DNA of 64,000 nucleotides from Erythrocercus mccallii (GCA_013397435.1 VZRG01000263.1:434001-498000); one strand, 5' to 3'. Numbered from the stretch's first letter, positions 50,101 to 62,666 are shown. Translations and numbers: made by a program. Notes: a model not told the origin generated them from the sequence alone.

Positions 50101-53100
50101 ATCTTTTCCTGTGACCTTTATGTACAAAAGTATCTTTCTTTTTAGATATTCTTTATGTCTGTATAAACAGTTATGACTGAGCCACAATTCAATAATTGAA
50201 TGTCTGTTCACAATTATATGTATGTAAAGATTTTAACAGACTATTTAACAGCTCTGTTTAACAGATTATTTTCTCAAAATTTTGTGGGCCCTATTAAGTC
50301 AGCTATTTGATTTCATTTTGTTCATTGTATTTTTCTACTCCAGCTATTTTCTACTCCAGCACGTTTTTACATGCCACTTAAAAAGCAGACTCTTTGCACT
50401 GTTCGCCTTTCTCAGGGTGCTCTCGAGTATAGATAACTTTGTGAGACTCCTTTCCTACAGGAGGTGGTTGTTCTGTGATGCAGAGGAACACATTTGTTGA
50501 TGGGAATAGATTTGAGGCACTACCTCAGGAAAAAGAACCAATTATGTCAAAGTATTCCAGTGTGAAAGGTACTTCATTATTAAATATTTGCAAATTTTTA
50601 AATTAGATTACTTTTGTTCTTCTGCAAGTGTGGTGAACATTCTATATATTGTGTAAAACAAATCTGAAGTGAACTTTCCATTAACAGTGTTATTTCTTTC
50701 ACTGCAAGATGACAGCAGTTGTTGAATGTTATGGTTTAATTCTGCTTCTTTCAGCCAGTTTGCACCCTCTGATAGATTCAATTATGAGTCCCTGAGTTAC
50801 TAAAGTCTTTAATGCTCACATTAGATCATGGGGAGTGCTGTGCACTTTCCACTTTGGACAAGTAAAACATATTTGATTGTAGGTAGTATTTCACAGAACA
50901 CAGGACTTAGTAAAACCAGAAAAATATAGTTAAGGAAAGAGCATAACACTTGAGATAGAGTGTGTTTACCAAAAACTAGTCACATACAGCAAATTAAAAT
51001 ACCTACATCAAAGTACCTTAATGATAAATTTCATCCTTTTCACATGAGAGTTCCAGAATATATTTGTCAATTTGTCAAGGTAGAAAATGTTATTGTGAGT
51101 AGATTGTTATTCAGTTATTTCTTTGCAGAATTAGAATAAAAGGGGAAAAAAAGGACAGAATTTTTTCTTTAAAATACCCCATAAACAGAAACAGAAGTAG
51201 AGCATTTCTGTTGCATTTTGGCCTGAAATGAGAGGAACCAAAAGTGCTTATTTATGTTAGCAGGAAAAAAGGGAGAACAAAGCCCTATCTTCCCAAAGAG
51301 TAGCAGGGCCAATAGAAGAGTACTGTGGTTACTTTAAAATGCAACTTTCCCTGTAAAGTTCTGTTTGTAGTTTGAAGTGGGCTTACCTATGCAACCAGTG
51401 CTGCTGCAAATTTATCTCCATAGTTTGTACTATTTTGTTGTGTTTGTGCACTGCGCATGTCCAGGGTGTATGCAGATGCTACAGGCAGAAGTCATTCACA
51501 GTTCAGCCAGGCATCCATTTGAAGTGTACGGATTGGTCTCCGTGGGCTCAGCCATGGGTGTTCCAGAGGTCCACACCTATGCAGTACAGAGAAACAATGA
51601 TCTGATTTTTGCATTTAGAGTTAATTTTTGAGTTGGCCTTTAAGATTTCTTCTGCTTCCTCTAAGAGGAAATATAGACACTTTTGCTTTCCTTCTGGGGA
51701 ATGACACTTTTAGAATAATTAACATGTGAAAACATGTTCCACCCAAAGGTACTTTTATGAAGCAGAAGATGATGTTTTCAAAACACCACAGTTTTTTTGG
51801 CTATGAACATTTTTTGTGCTTTCTAAAAAAAGTTAATATGTGTTATTTTAATCCCTCAGAAACAAACCACACTGAACAGGTAAAGAACCACCACTGTAAG
51901 GAAGTAAAGGAAAATAAAAGGATTTCTGAGGTGCGAAGAAATTCAGCTAATGCAGTAGCTGGCAAAGGTATTTTGAAAAAATCATCAACTTATTCATTTC
52001 TATTTACTAAGCTGTGAGATGATTTAGCAATGTCTAGTAAATTTCTGTTCTTATTGTTAAATATGGTCAGCCCATACTTGGATTGGTCTATCTACAAAGA
52101 ACATTTCTTTTATCTTGTTCAGTCTCCAGTTGCCTGCACTATGTGAAATTTTGAATAATAGGACAATGTTTTTGGTTGTATTTTTTAGGAATTCACACTC
52201 TAGACCCCAAAGTAAAACCAAGTTATCAACAAAGGGGTCAAAGTAAGGATGATGAAACTGCTTCTTCGAGTCCATATGGGAGAGAAACTGGAAGATACAC
52301 TCATTTAAATTCTCCAGAACCTCGACGATCAGCTTATGTAGTCTACCGGACTGTCACTCAAAAACCAAAATTCAATGGATATACAGGTGAGTTCCTATGT
52401 ACACAGAATTCGTAAAATGACTGTGTCTATTGCGCTACATTCAGTTGGGTCCCTGCAGGTGAATAAGAAGTGATTTATGCCAAATACAGTAAATTTAATC
52501 AAGCATAATTTTCACAAGTAGATTTCAGCCATATCCGTAGACAGAAATGTAAAGATTTATGGAGCTTTAAATTGAGTCAGATAGAATATTCATAAACAAT
52601 AATTGAGCTATCTTTATATCAGGAATTCATGGATGCAATGAAGTGCTGATGTGCACAAATATAGTGATCTCAATTTTGACAGCACGTCTTATGTGACTTA
52701 TTCTTTTCAAATATTTAATAAACCTTGAAAACTCCACCTTTAAGCTCTTATTTTATTCTAACTACTTATAGTAGAAGTATTTTTTGCTGTAGAATTTCAG
52801 TTGTGTCTCAAGAAATGTTTCTTGTTCAATCTTATTTTTCCCAGTAGGGTATGAAAGAATGACCTTGCTTTGCAGCATATATTTCCATAACTGAGATTTC
52901 ACTGGAGTTTTCATTTTTATGGACTTGTATTTATTTTCATTATTTAGGATTATTTTTTGTCTTGAATAAACAAGGGTTTGGGTCTTATTCACACTTCTGT
53001 TATAAATTTAAATGCAGTGTAAATCTTTGTGTTTAACATTAGTATTATTTTTTTCACATTAATTATGTTGGACAGAGGACTGAATCTGTTCTTTCTGCTG

Positions 53101-55201
53101 TTCATAAAGGATGGTACATTCCTTCATCTTACTCTACTGCCTTATTGATGGCACATGCTATGTCATTAATTTGACAAGAAACCTACAGGTGGGATTCTGA
53201 GTCTTGCATCTTTCTTTCTGGCAATCTGCTTCAGATTTATTGCATCTTTCGCTTTATTTTTTTCTTGCTAACATATATAGCCTCACCCAATCTAGTACAT
53301 TATTTGGGCTTTATTTGAATTTTCAGTTTCTGTATCCATGATTTCTCTGGATAATTTGTTTTTTCATTTGTCCCTTTGTCAACAGATTTAGTGGTAAATA
53401 ATTTAAATCATCAGGAATCAAAAAACTGATTTCATCTTGCCAGTTTCAGTTTTCTCTCTTAAGCTGGGTTCATTCTCCATTTTGAGATGCCTCCCTGTCT
53501 TAATTTCTAATAACAGAGACCTCCTTCAGACAGAGTATTTACTTTAGGGTGGATAAAGTAAAGTGAAACAAATTCCAGCATTGGTGCTTTGCCTTGAGGA
53601 CAAATAGTCGTGTCTTTTTTCTATTTTCTTTGAATGTTTGCTTTCATTAAATGTGAACAAGGTGGTATAGGGATTACAGAGAGAACATTCTTTATGTGAG
53701 GAATGCATTTTATTAAATTTTCAGGTTAAAAAAGATCGAACATTTTCGAAAAAATGGGAATGAGCAATTCTGTCGTAAGAACAATCATTAACATTTTTGC
53801 TGCCTTTCTTTCCAGCAGTACCTGAGTCCTATAGTCAGAAAGGCTCCAAACAAAAGAATCAGCCTGACACCAATAGGAGATTTTGGACACAAACAGAAAA
53901 CTATGGTAATCTTTACACATTGTATATAAACTGAAAATTGTAGGATTATTAAGAAATTAATATTTTTAATTAATCACATTGAGATGGAATTAAAAGAAGA
54001 ATATTAATAATATTCCTTTTGAATGAATTTTTTTAGAAAATGGTTTGTGATTAGGCAGCATATACTGAGGCACAATCAACTGTGTAGCACAAAAACATAA
54101 TATAGCCTTGTATATAGAGCTTTCACAGGCAGGGATAAAACAGAAGCTATTGACGTCTTTGGGAAGGTCTTCAGCCCAGGAACAGTCCCTTTGTTAAAAC
54201 CAGGGATGTCCATAGCAGAATCTCCTGATTTGGAACATCACATGAGCCTCATGGAAATGGTACAATATTGCAAATTATCTTTAAGGTTCTAGAGAGAGTC
54301 TGCCTTTAATACTAGCTTGTGTTTCAGAGGCAATGTCTGATTCATCTGATGCATTCATTGAAAGTTTAGCCAATGTACTATTTAATTCACGTATCAAGCT
54401 AAGGAAATCTTTCCTGAAATTGTGGCTGAAATTAGGAAACAATGTGTATGTTTTCCTGCAGGCAAATATACTTCAGGATCTTCTAGTTCACCAGCTTGGA
54501 GGAAAAGAAATCCACAAGCAAAACCGTTCTCTAAATTTAAAATAACCACTCAGGTAACTGATAGAAATGGTTACAATTCAGCCTTTTTTAGGAGAATTGG
54601 TGTGTCTCTTCCCACCTAGAAAATGTAAAAGTGCTTGTAAAACTTCCTCATTCAAAACTTACAAGATTCTGATCAATGCTGAATAACTGAAAGAGCAGTT
54701 AGTAGTTTTATTTTCAGTCATGTACCTTTCCTGAATAACTAACCTGTGATTTCTAATTTTTTTTTTACAATAATACTTATATGAAAGCAAAATGTGTACT
54801 CTAAAGTGCTACAAAAGGCAAGTTTTGGATTTTAGCACCAGATCCAGTAGAAACCATATGAGTTTGATCTATCTGTTTCTCTGCTGGATTGTTTGTGAAG
54901 CTTCAGCAATGGCTGAACAATAACCAGCTGAGGTCTGAATACATGAAAGGACTCAGGCTACAAAATGTTTGCAAGATACCCTAAAGACCGTTCATGCATT
55001 TTACAGCTGCCTTGAAAGCTAAGATTAGGACACATATCTTGTGTTTCATGTTGAAATTTTACTTCTTAAAATGGTTCTGAAGGAGCATGTAGTTTTACTC
55101 TAAGAAATGCACAGTTTTGTGTATATCTGTTTTGACAGCAGAGTAAAGAAGACATGGAAATGAATAGAAAAGGAGAAAAAGAAACATCTAAAGAGAAATA
55201 A
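43987..55201 (+). CDS. C12orf50: C12orf50 orthologue, CCCH zinc-finger protein (11 coding exons found; first exon unplaced)
   Basis: A poorly characterised vertebrate protein. The N-terminus has a CCCH zinc finger, SCFWETEPVGCRRISCDFFH, with spacing CX8CX4CX3H, similar to the first finger of ZC3H11-type RNA-binding proteins. After it comes KPRNINGLYLPPSN, almost as in human, then an acidic run in exon B, the conserved EEERAIRDICYKSGEYY, and a long basic/polar, probably disordered tail. The exons found give 423 residues and TAA; human is about 414. Ten of the exons end in phase 1, so most can be skipped without a frame change. The intron after exon D has a GC donor. Molecular role not established; RNA binding is inferred from the finger. 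Confidence 0.9.
44111..46207 (+). other. C12orf50 intron A-B
   Basis: 2.1 kb of AT-rich intron. A small duplicated ACTGAAGTACAG word occurs at 44662-44696. No repeat family or RNA gene recognised. Confidence 0.7.
46208..46384 (+). CDS. C12orf50: C12orf50 exon B, with acidic repeat
   Basis: VPLKQDVQGGILHPAHRQDT to PLIINLSDEEDD and a run of D/E up to EEDN, coded by GATGAAGAG-type units at 46330-46380. Donor GTAAAG. Confidence 0.85.
46385..47597 (+). other. C12orf50 intron B-C
   Basis: 1.2 kb, with an AT/TATATACATA simple repeat at about 46879-46945. Otherwise nothing recognised. Confidence 0.7.
47598..47675 (+). CDS. C12orf50: C12orf50 exon C
   Basis: VSNWMPKTVLDIEEERAIRD to CYKSG, donor GTAAAT. 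Human reads WTKTPEEIEEKRAIKEMCYK. Confidence 0.92.
47780..47893 (+). CDS. C12orf50: C12orf50 exon D, with GC splice donor
   Basis: EYYGIQNPYKHQSTKTISSP to LNLQK, then GCAAGT donor at 47894. The alternative GTATTA four bases on would create a stop in the next exon. The preceding intron is only 104 nt and includes a 19-T run. Confidence 0.88.
47894..49177 (+). other. C12orf50 intron D-E (GC-AG type)
   Basis: 1.3 kb with GC donor. No repeat recognised. Confidence 0.75.
49178..49297 (+). CDS. C12orf50: C12orf50 exon E
   Basis: GDGNTIPTRFNNTRKEKESS to KSFDNG, acceptor TTTCCAG, donor GTAAAT. Human reads GDGLTVPTKFSLFERQ. Confidence 0.88.
49589..49660 (+). repeat. CR1 LINE 3' end fragment
   Basis: GCTGGACTTCATGATCCTTA, then TTCCAACTTAGAATATTCTG and TGTGATTCTGTGATT, the usual bird CR1 tail, within C12orf50 intron E-F. 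Confidence 0.8.
50461..50568 (+). CDS. C12orf50: C12orf50 exon F
   Basis: GGCSVMQRNTFVDGNRFEAL to YSSVK, acceptor CCTACAG, donor GTACTT. Human has GGGDCYVPQRVIFLGVDESE at this place. Confidence 0.85.
50569..51859 (+). other. C12orf50 intron F-G
   Basis: 1.3 kb. A slightly GC-richer stretch at 51440-51600 has overlapping open frames but no recognisable protein. Nothing else identified. Confidence 0.65.
51860..51967 (+). CDS. C12orf50: C12orf50 exon G
   Basis: ETNHTEQVKNHHCKEVKENK to ANAVAGK, donor GTATTT, same length and phase as exon F. Confidence 0.82.
52189..52386 (+). CDS. C12orf50: C12orf50 exon H
   Basis: IHTLDPKVKPSYQQRGQSKD to QKPKFNGYT, donor GTGAGT. The KPxFxG string fits the human KKPHFKGV segment. 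Confidence 0.85.
52387..53815 (+). other. C12orf50 intron H-I
   Basis: 1.4 kb of AT-rich intron, nothing recognised. Confidence 0.7.
53816..53905 (+). CDS. C12orf50: C12orf50 exon I, tandem acceptor
   Basis: VPESYSQKGSKQKNQPDTNR to TQTENY, donor GTAATC. The acceptor is CAGCAG, so exon start may be 53816 or 53819, differing by one alanine. Confidence 0.82.
54462..54553 (+). CDS. C12orf50: C12orf50 exon J
   Basis: KYTSGSSSSPAWRKRNPQAK to KITTQ, acceptor CCTGCAG, donor GTAACT. Basic and serine-rich. Confidence 0.82.
55139..55201 (+). CDS. C12orf50: C12orf50 exon K, last coding exon
   Basis: QSKEDMEMNRKGEKETSKEK and TAA at 55199-55201. The acceptor is again a CAGCAG tandem. Lysine-rich end. 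Confidence 0.8.
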   Translation, partial: QSKEDMEMNRKGEKETSKEK

Positions 55202-55510
55202 GGAAATTATCAACTGGAATATCCAAAGATGAAGGAACTGCAAATTCCAAAAAGAAGGTGCAGGAAGGAAGCACCCTGTAGTACTTCAAAACTAGTTAAA
55301 AATTCTTAAAAGTATGCTCTGCATGGTGACATATAAAGATCTATATTCACTAAGTTTACTCTACTATAAAAATTTGGCAGTTGAAGTTATTTTTACAGAC
55401 TACGGCTCTGACTGATAGTAATAGTTCATAGAGAAAAAAAATCCCTAACCAGAGTCTTCCCCTATTTTATTTGATAGATGTTTTAAGGCATAATTCCTAA
55501 TATGAATAAA
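55202..55510 (+). terminator. C12orf50 3' UTR with AATAAA at 55505-55510
   Basis: First canonical poly(A) hexamer after the stop, about 300 nt downstream. Use is inferred. Confidence 0.6.
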
Positions 55511-58500
55511 TACTATTAGTTATACTTAGCAGTTTCAGAGGACTTTTAATGTAAACAGCAATAGTGTAATACATTCTAGAATCTGGTTTGCTGGTACAAA
55601 AGTCGGATTCTTAGATGGTTTAGCTGTTTTGCCAGATGTTTGGGGACTCAGTCTGAATTTGATTGTGAGATTTTGCAATTTTAGTGGAGCAGCAGAACTG
55701 TCTTATGAACTAAATTAACTTCACAAGAAAACTCTCAGAATTAACCAAGATATGTATTTACGTGTGTTTCAAACTAAAATATGAAGAGTTGTATAAAGAC
55801 TGAGAGGAAGACTGATAAGAAGGATACTTCATTATTGCCTTCTGGAGAAACAAACCTCATATTGAAGTGTTACATATACATGACTTCATATCTTTTTCTC
55901 AGATTTTTTTCAGTTTTTTGCATTTACCTGACCTTTGGTCATTCTTAGAACATAATCAGTTTTTGAAAAGAGCCCTTCAAACTTCTTTCTGTAACACTAG
56001 GATCCAGTAATTATCTCAATGGCACCTGTAACTGTGGGAATGAAAGCATTTGGCCACACTGGAGCCTTTTCTTCTGTGACTCCTTATAACATGAGGCTGG
56101 GTCAGATACCTTCCAGGGTACTTCTAACTGAAATGATTCTATTGTTCTATGATAAATACAGTCTAATGTTTCTCTGCCCTACTTGATTATCTCAATAGTG
56201 GTGTAATTTTTATTTTATTTTAAAATGTAATTTTTAATTATACAAGTTAGAACATGTTGTACTGATTATAGACATGTATGCAGTCATGCACCATTTTTCT
56301 TAACTGAGAAGAGTAGAAAAACCTAGAGGATCTGGTTTAGCTAAGTAAAAATGTAAAAAACAAGAAGCATCTTTTTAAAATCAAAGACTAGGTGAGTTGG
56401 AAATGTTCCCTCCACCTCTAATTAGACATTGACATTTCAAATTGTAGCACATGAAGCCTTGCAGCAACATTTCACCTGTTGTCTACCTGAGGCAATTTAA
56501 AATCTCAATTCAGAGGGCTGTTGTATCAAGTTATTTTTTTTATATCTTGATAAAGGCTTTCAATTCCCTTTTTGTTTTTTCACATAAAAGAAATACAAAT
56601 TTTACATTTTCTATTTGTCCAATGTCTCCACAATTTAGAGTATTAAATTTGATAAAACCATAAATGGGCATGGGCAAATGTTATGCTGGAATGATTTTAG
56701 CATTCCGTTAAAAAGTATTTCAACATTAAGTTTGTGCAAGTGGTTAATATTGTTACTACACAGATGTATAAGTGCCAGCTGCGCTGTGCTGCATGTGCTG
56801 TCTGCTGGCTTGTGCCAGATCCCTTACCACAGGAGAAAATCAGCAGCTCCTGCTTGGTACAGGTGATTACACTCCCTGCCAGGCCTCACCTTTATTTAGC
56901 AGTGCAGCAAGTTCTCAGGTGAACATCCTTTCTGTTTGGCAGTAGAAATGAGGAATACAGTTGACTTCTTTGGAAAAATCCTGTAAGAGTTCCAGTGACC
57001 AAAATGGGGTAATTTCCCACGAATGGAATCTGCAGGGTGTGCTGGGCTGTGGTCAGAGGCCCATTTGGCTTGGGGCTCCCAGTGTCTGAAGGGTCATATG
57101 GTTGACTCTAATCTTCCTTTTGTTTTTAGAGTGGTCTCAAAAAATCAGGATCTTAAGAGTTCCTTTATAGAATCTGAGCACCTTTCTGACCGGGATCATA
57201 AGGAACAATGCACCTCCTGATGCAATTTAACCCATATCCCCACCCTGAAAAAGCAATCGAAAAAACAAAAACCAAAAGAAAATAATTTCCCAGCATCTTA
57301 AGATGCGAATATCCCAGAAGATGGTTGGGCTAAGTGTCAGGCTCTTCTCAAGGAAAGACAAGGAAATGCAGGAAGAAAAGGATGTGGCCATGAGGGTAAT
57401 ACAGGGCTGATCCTCAATTTTGGTGAAATCACAGCTTCAGTACTCTTTTCACTGGAGCTTTCTGGAGAGATTTTACAAATACTGTTCTTTTAGTCGTCAC
57501 TTGCTCAACCCAGGAATTCACAGATACCAAAAAATACTTTGGCACTGCACATTAAATATATGGCTCAACGAGATATTTACAGTTCCTGTGAGGTGTTAGC
57601 TGCTCTTGACAGAAATCAGAGGAACATTAAGGGATCAAGTGCTTTGTGTGATCAAATCCTTAATTAAGATTTCCCTTCCACAGCTTTGTTTTTTCCTAAG
57701 ATTCTCTAAAATAATAAAAATAGCTATTTGTTTTCCAGATCACAGACACTTTCCCTGTTATACTTTTTAATCTTGCCTGGTTTTCTCTGTCATTAAAGCC
57801 CTGGAGAGGAACCAAAGGAAACTGAGAATATTCAGTATTTCATGCAGTGAAGTCCTAAAGATTGATTGCATTTCTGTACTTTCAAATAATCACTGCATGA
57901 TAAACCCCCTCACTGATTTACACTGATTTACACTTATAGTGATTGAAAATAAGCTCTGAGATAATGAGCCAAAGATCAGAGGCAGAGGGCCACTGAAGCA
58001 GAGTTGAACTTGCCCTGGTATTAAGTATGCATGGCCATAATCTGCTGCTGAATTGGAAGGCCCAGGGGAAATAAGTGATTTGTTGCTTTCACCCTAGACA
58101 TGTTAAAATATGCTAATTTTTTTCCAGATGGTACTTCTAAAACTACATCAGATATCTAATCTAGGTGAATCATATTCCTTAGTAAATAGAGTAACAGTGC
58201 TACCACCTGTATTTTGACAAAAGTTTGCAAAACTTCCAGTCTGAGATCCTGCATTCCTTAAAAAACTTGTATGGCTAAATTAATACCATTAACTCCCAGC
58301 ATCTCAGCAGCACTGATATTGTACATATTCTGTTTATTAATTAAGGTAGAAAAGTCCATTTCAAATTAGCACCTGAACAAGAACAGCATTGGTTGTTGTG
58401 AAATAAAAATGGAGTAAAATGTCCCTGGGAATTGTAGACATTGTTTAAAAAGAAGTATTTTTACAATTTTCCCCTAATAAAGATATTTTCTGATAAAACC

Positions 58501-59356
58501 TTCCTTGTACAGCAATACATTATGTAAATGTATAAATTTATTAAAAACCCAACCGAGTCTGTCAATTATTGAACTGCGTCGGAGGCCACCAGGCGGCGGT
58601 GCAGTCCCAGGAATGCGTTTGAACAACGCCCAGCAGGACCCTTCCTCGGCGTGCGCTTGGGTCCCGCTCTCCGGAGCTGCGGCCTCTCCACGGTGTTATG
58701 CAAAGGCTTTACGTTCAGAGGAAAGGCCACAATAGTCTTCATATGGCCAGCTCGGGGGAGAACTACGACAACCTACATTCAAAATTGCTAAATAGCATTT
58801 TTTTTTTTTTTCCTTCATAAAACAGAGTGGTGATATAACCCTACTTCTCTCTCATTCTGCACACTCTCCAAAGGGTGTTTTCTGTTATCTCCTCTTCTGG
58901 ACAGTTCTCACCACAAGCTTCTTCTCAGGGAAACTGAGAAGCCTTTGAAAAGAGATGTTCCCAGAATGAGAGTCTCCTTTAATCTTTCCAGTCTGGAAAC
59001 ATTTTAGATGTTTTTAAATGTTTTTGCATTTCATATTTGTGGTATTTAACAACTGGAAATAATGATAGAAACATGCTACTGTGATATGTAAGATTTGAGG
59101 CACGTGAGAGTACAACTGTTAGGCTTAAAATCCTGCTCCCTCTTTTCTTACTTCCTAAGGAAAAGGCTGCTAGGCAAGGCTACATATAAAATTGACAGGG
59201 CCATTTGAGAAGGTAAGGTGAACATCCAACACTCCTTAGTTCATTTAAGAGCATACACAAAAGACACTTTTGGGAGTTTTATGGCACATTTTACTTTCCC
59301 TGGGCAAAAGTACTGTCTTCAGACATTGGTTATCCTTGCTGTTGCTGTTCATCCAT
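55511..59356. other. Intergenic region downstream of C12orf50
   Basis: Mostly AT-rich. Holds a CR1 remnant near 56100 and a small GC-rich patch at 58571-58735. No exon or RNA gene recognised. Confidence 0.6.
56070..56153 (+). repeat. Probable CR1 3' end fragment
   Basis: GATACCTTCCAGGGTACTTC then ATGATTCTATTGTTCTATGA, a diverged CR1 tail, downstream of C12orf50. Confidence 0.6.
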
Positions 59357-59411
59357 GATCATAGAATCATAAAGGTTCTAAAAGAGCACCAAGATTACCG
59401 AGTCCAATGAA
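59357..59411 (-). repeat. CR1 3' end fragment, minus strand
   Basis: ATCATAGAATCATAAAGGTT then AGATTACCGAGTCCAA is the reverse complement of the CR1 tail. Confidence 0.65.
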
Positions 59412-61329
59412 TGATGAATTTCCAATCTACAGCTAGAATGTGCTTCTTACATCTTCATAACTCATTCTGCCCCCCAGGACGATCTTCAGGGCTCCTTTTG
59501 AAGATTATAGTGCCTCACTGAATATGCACCAAGTACAACATACTCTAACAGGACCCACAGTAATCCCTTTGACTTCCACACAATTACTGATATTCTTAGA
59601 TTCAAGTGTATCTTGATTGATCTCAACTGAGTGACTTCCAAGCCTTTCATTGTAATATGCATTGAGGCCTGCCAAATTAATATTGTTCTTGGAGACAGGT
59701 GAGGATGTGAAATGCTGCAAGACTTTAACTTCAAAAGTAAAATTTGCAAACTGGGCAAATATAGTAGAGAATTGTAAGAGGAACAATAAATTATGAAAAT
59801 GCAGCAATCAATTGTAAGTTATATAAAATGTGATTTGCGCCAGCCTTTTCATGTATCCAGTGCCAATCAAACCCTTTTTTTCTGTTTGACATTGGGAATA
59901 CCTGATGATTAGGAGAAGACAGACATCTTAAACAGTTGTGCTCATAAATACCAGACCATTAATATTCAGAAATTAAATATTTGCTTTGAGAGATTATTAG
60001 TTTTATTCTGTTTTGTGTACATGTGTAGGTCTTTCTCATTGGCCAAAGCACATGTCAGCAAGAATAGTGCCAGTACAATTTGGATGAATGGACAGCTGAA
60101 CTACTCACTGATACTAACAGCTGTCAAGAGAAGTCTTGAGTCTGTTAAAGAGTAAAACTGAATCATCTGCTGCTGTATTTTTGTGTCCAATATAAGGAAT
60201 TGAAAAATAGGATAATTAAAATGTTTTGTAAGTTACTTAAAACTGGATCCTTGGGAGAGGGAATTGTTTAACATTTTGTGAAATGACAATGATGTATTTC
60301 ATAGTGAAAATGCCACATGGCAGTAGCACTGAGATTCCTGGTATACTAACTGTAAAATATCCTTCAGGGAAGGCAGCTGCAATGTTTCAAGTCTGGAAAC
60401 TGGCAGATGCTTAGCATTTCTTAACTTCAGGCCACAGATACCTGCTGTTTGATTTAAGGCACTAGAAAAACTACCAGCATGGCTTGAACTGAAGTTGCTG
60501 TAGAATAAGTAGCCACAATAGATGAACTCTTTTGATTTACTATTGTTTTATTTGCCCTAGAGTGTTCTGCACTATTTAAAAGTGACACACCTCAGGGTTT
60601 CACAGCAGACTCTCCTCCCCTTATCCTAGCATGACTGATCCAACATTTGGTTTGCTGAAAAAAAATGTTTTAAAGCCATTATTTGAAAATCCCCAGGATG
60701 GTACACACTATCTTTATTTAAAAGCCAAGGAATAGCAGCACCTAATATTTATTTTAATACAGTAGTGGCCACTTTTTAGATTACATAATAGAAATAGGTT
60801 TTTACCTACGAGATCACATAATGATTCTCTGAAGAATTTGAGATGGGCTTCTCAAGAGAACTGGTCTTGAGAAAACCCCCTCTTTCCTATGTAAACTCCA
60901 GGGAGGTAGTAGCAAAGAGCTAATGTCCTGAAAAGACTGCTTCCGATTGTGTGTGTCTATGTATATATGTATGTATGTAAATTATATATATATATAGATA
61001 GATGGGTAAATTGTTGGGTGGATGTATATATTTCTTTAAAGTGCATACAGGAACCACTGGTGTTTGTTGATAGGGCTTTAAACTATCTTGGGAGGGAGAG
61101 AGAGAAAACCAGGCATCCCAGTGGTGAACAATGGAATGGTGTGTCAAAACCTGAGGAGCTTGAGTAAACCACTTCTAATGGGATCCCTCAATCTGCTTCA
61201 TGAAGTGTTGGCTACAGTGTACCACACATGATGTGTTTCTACAATAATGCACATGGCATGAAGAAAAAAATCAGCATGCTTTGGCCCAGTCCCAGAGATT
61301 TGATATTAATAATTGAAACCTGATGGTCC
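59412..61329. other. Intergenic region between CR1 pieces
   Basis: AT-rich, with a TATG/TA simple repeat at about 60955-61012. Overlapping minus-strand frames at 59486-59807 show no recognisable protein. Confidence 0.6.
60950..61012. repeat. TATG/TA/GATA simple repeat
   Basis: TATATGTATGTATGTAAATT, then TATATATATATAGATAGATGG. Confidence 0.8.
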
Positions 61330-62666
61330 TGTGACTGAAGTGCCCTGTTGGATGGTTACAGGCTCTTCAGGAGGGACAGGCAGGGCAGAAGAGGCAGGGA
61401 GTGGCCTTGTATATTACAGATGGGATAGAATGTATTGAGCTCACAGCTGGCAATGGCACAGTTGAGATCCTCTGGGTAAGAATCAAGGCGCAAACAAATT
61501 ATGCAGATGTCACCGCGGAAGTCTGCTATAGACCTCCCAGCCACAACAACTACATGAACAAGTTATTTTTTGAGGAACTAAGGAACACTTCCAAGGCAAC
61601 TGCCCTTGTCCTAATGGAGGGCTTCAACTTGCCAAAAATTAGCTGGGAACATCACACAGCTGGTCCAGTCTGGGCCAGAAGATTCTTAAAACACCTGGAT
61701 GATAACTTTATAGAACAGACCCTAAGGGAGGTGACTCAGAAAGATGCCCTTCTTCATCTACTGCTTGTCAACAGAGTAGATCTCATAAACAAAGCGGAGA
61801 TGGGCGGCCCTCTTAGCCACAGCAACAACAAAGTGATCAAGATTAAAATCTCTGTTAACAGGAGGAAAAGTGTCAGCAAAACTTCAAGCCTGGACTTGGA
61901 CATGAGGAGAACTGACTTAAGGTTGCTCAGAGAGTTAGTGAGTGAAATCCCCTGGGAAAATTTTTTTTTGCAGGTGCTGACATTCATCAGTGCTGCTCAC
62001 TTTTTAAACATCACCTCTTAAAAGCACAGGAGCAGGCAATTCCCAAGTGTCTTAAATCAAGCAGATGAGGCAGAAGGCCAGCTTGGCTGAACAGAGATTT
62101 CATTTGGAAATAAAAAAAGGTGTACATCCAGGGAAAGCCAGGTCAGGTGACATGGGAAGAATACAGAGATGCTGCTTGCCACTGTGGGGAAAAAGGTCAT
62201 ATAGCCAAAGTTCAGCTGGAGATGAAGCCAGCCAGAGCTGTGAGGGACAATAATAAGAGGTTTTTTGGCAAATATATTAGTGGAAAAAGGCAGTGTAGAA
62301 ATAACATCATTCCAGGATGAGGATGGTTGTCTTACAAACAGGGACAGAGACAAGGCAGAGGGATTTAATGCATTCTTTGCCTCTGTCTTCAACATGGACA
62401 ATGAATGGTCTCAATGCTCTGAGCTGGAGGGCTAATGATTTTTAAGTGATCTTGGAAATCTGGAGAAGTCCCAGCTGACAGGAAGCTGGAGAATGTTGTC
62501 CTGATTTTCAAGAAGGGTAAGAAGGACCTCAGAAATGACAGGCCTGTTAGTCTCATTTCAGTGTCAGGTAAAACCATGGAAAATATGATTCTGGGAAGTA
62601 TTGAAAAAACACCTGGAGGACAACACAGTCATCGCTCACAGCCAGCATAACTTCATGAGGTGGAGA
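61330..62666 (+). mobile_element. Decayed CR1 LINE ORF2 (endonuclease and start of reverse transcriptase)
   Basis: The translation at 61401-62021 follows the CR1 endonuclease domain: DGIECIELTAGNGTVEILWV, VCYRPPS, FNLPKISWEHHTAG, RRFLKHLDDNF and LLRELVSEIPWEN. A frame change occurs at the T run near 61962. Later pieces (WEEYRDAA, CRNNI, then IFKKGKK and RPVSLISVSG-like segments up to about 62600) belong to the linker and early reverse transcriptase, with internal deletions near 62430. The 5' and 3' ends are missing. Not functional. Confidence 0.88.

Noticed and set aside
61754..62401. Minus-strand frames in the CR1 region
   Set aside because: Antisense to the identified CR1 ORF2; no own homology.
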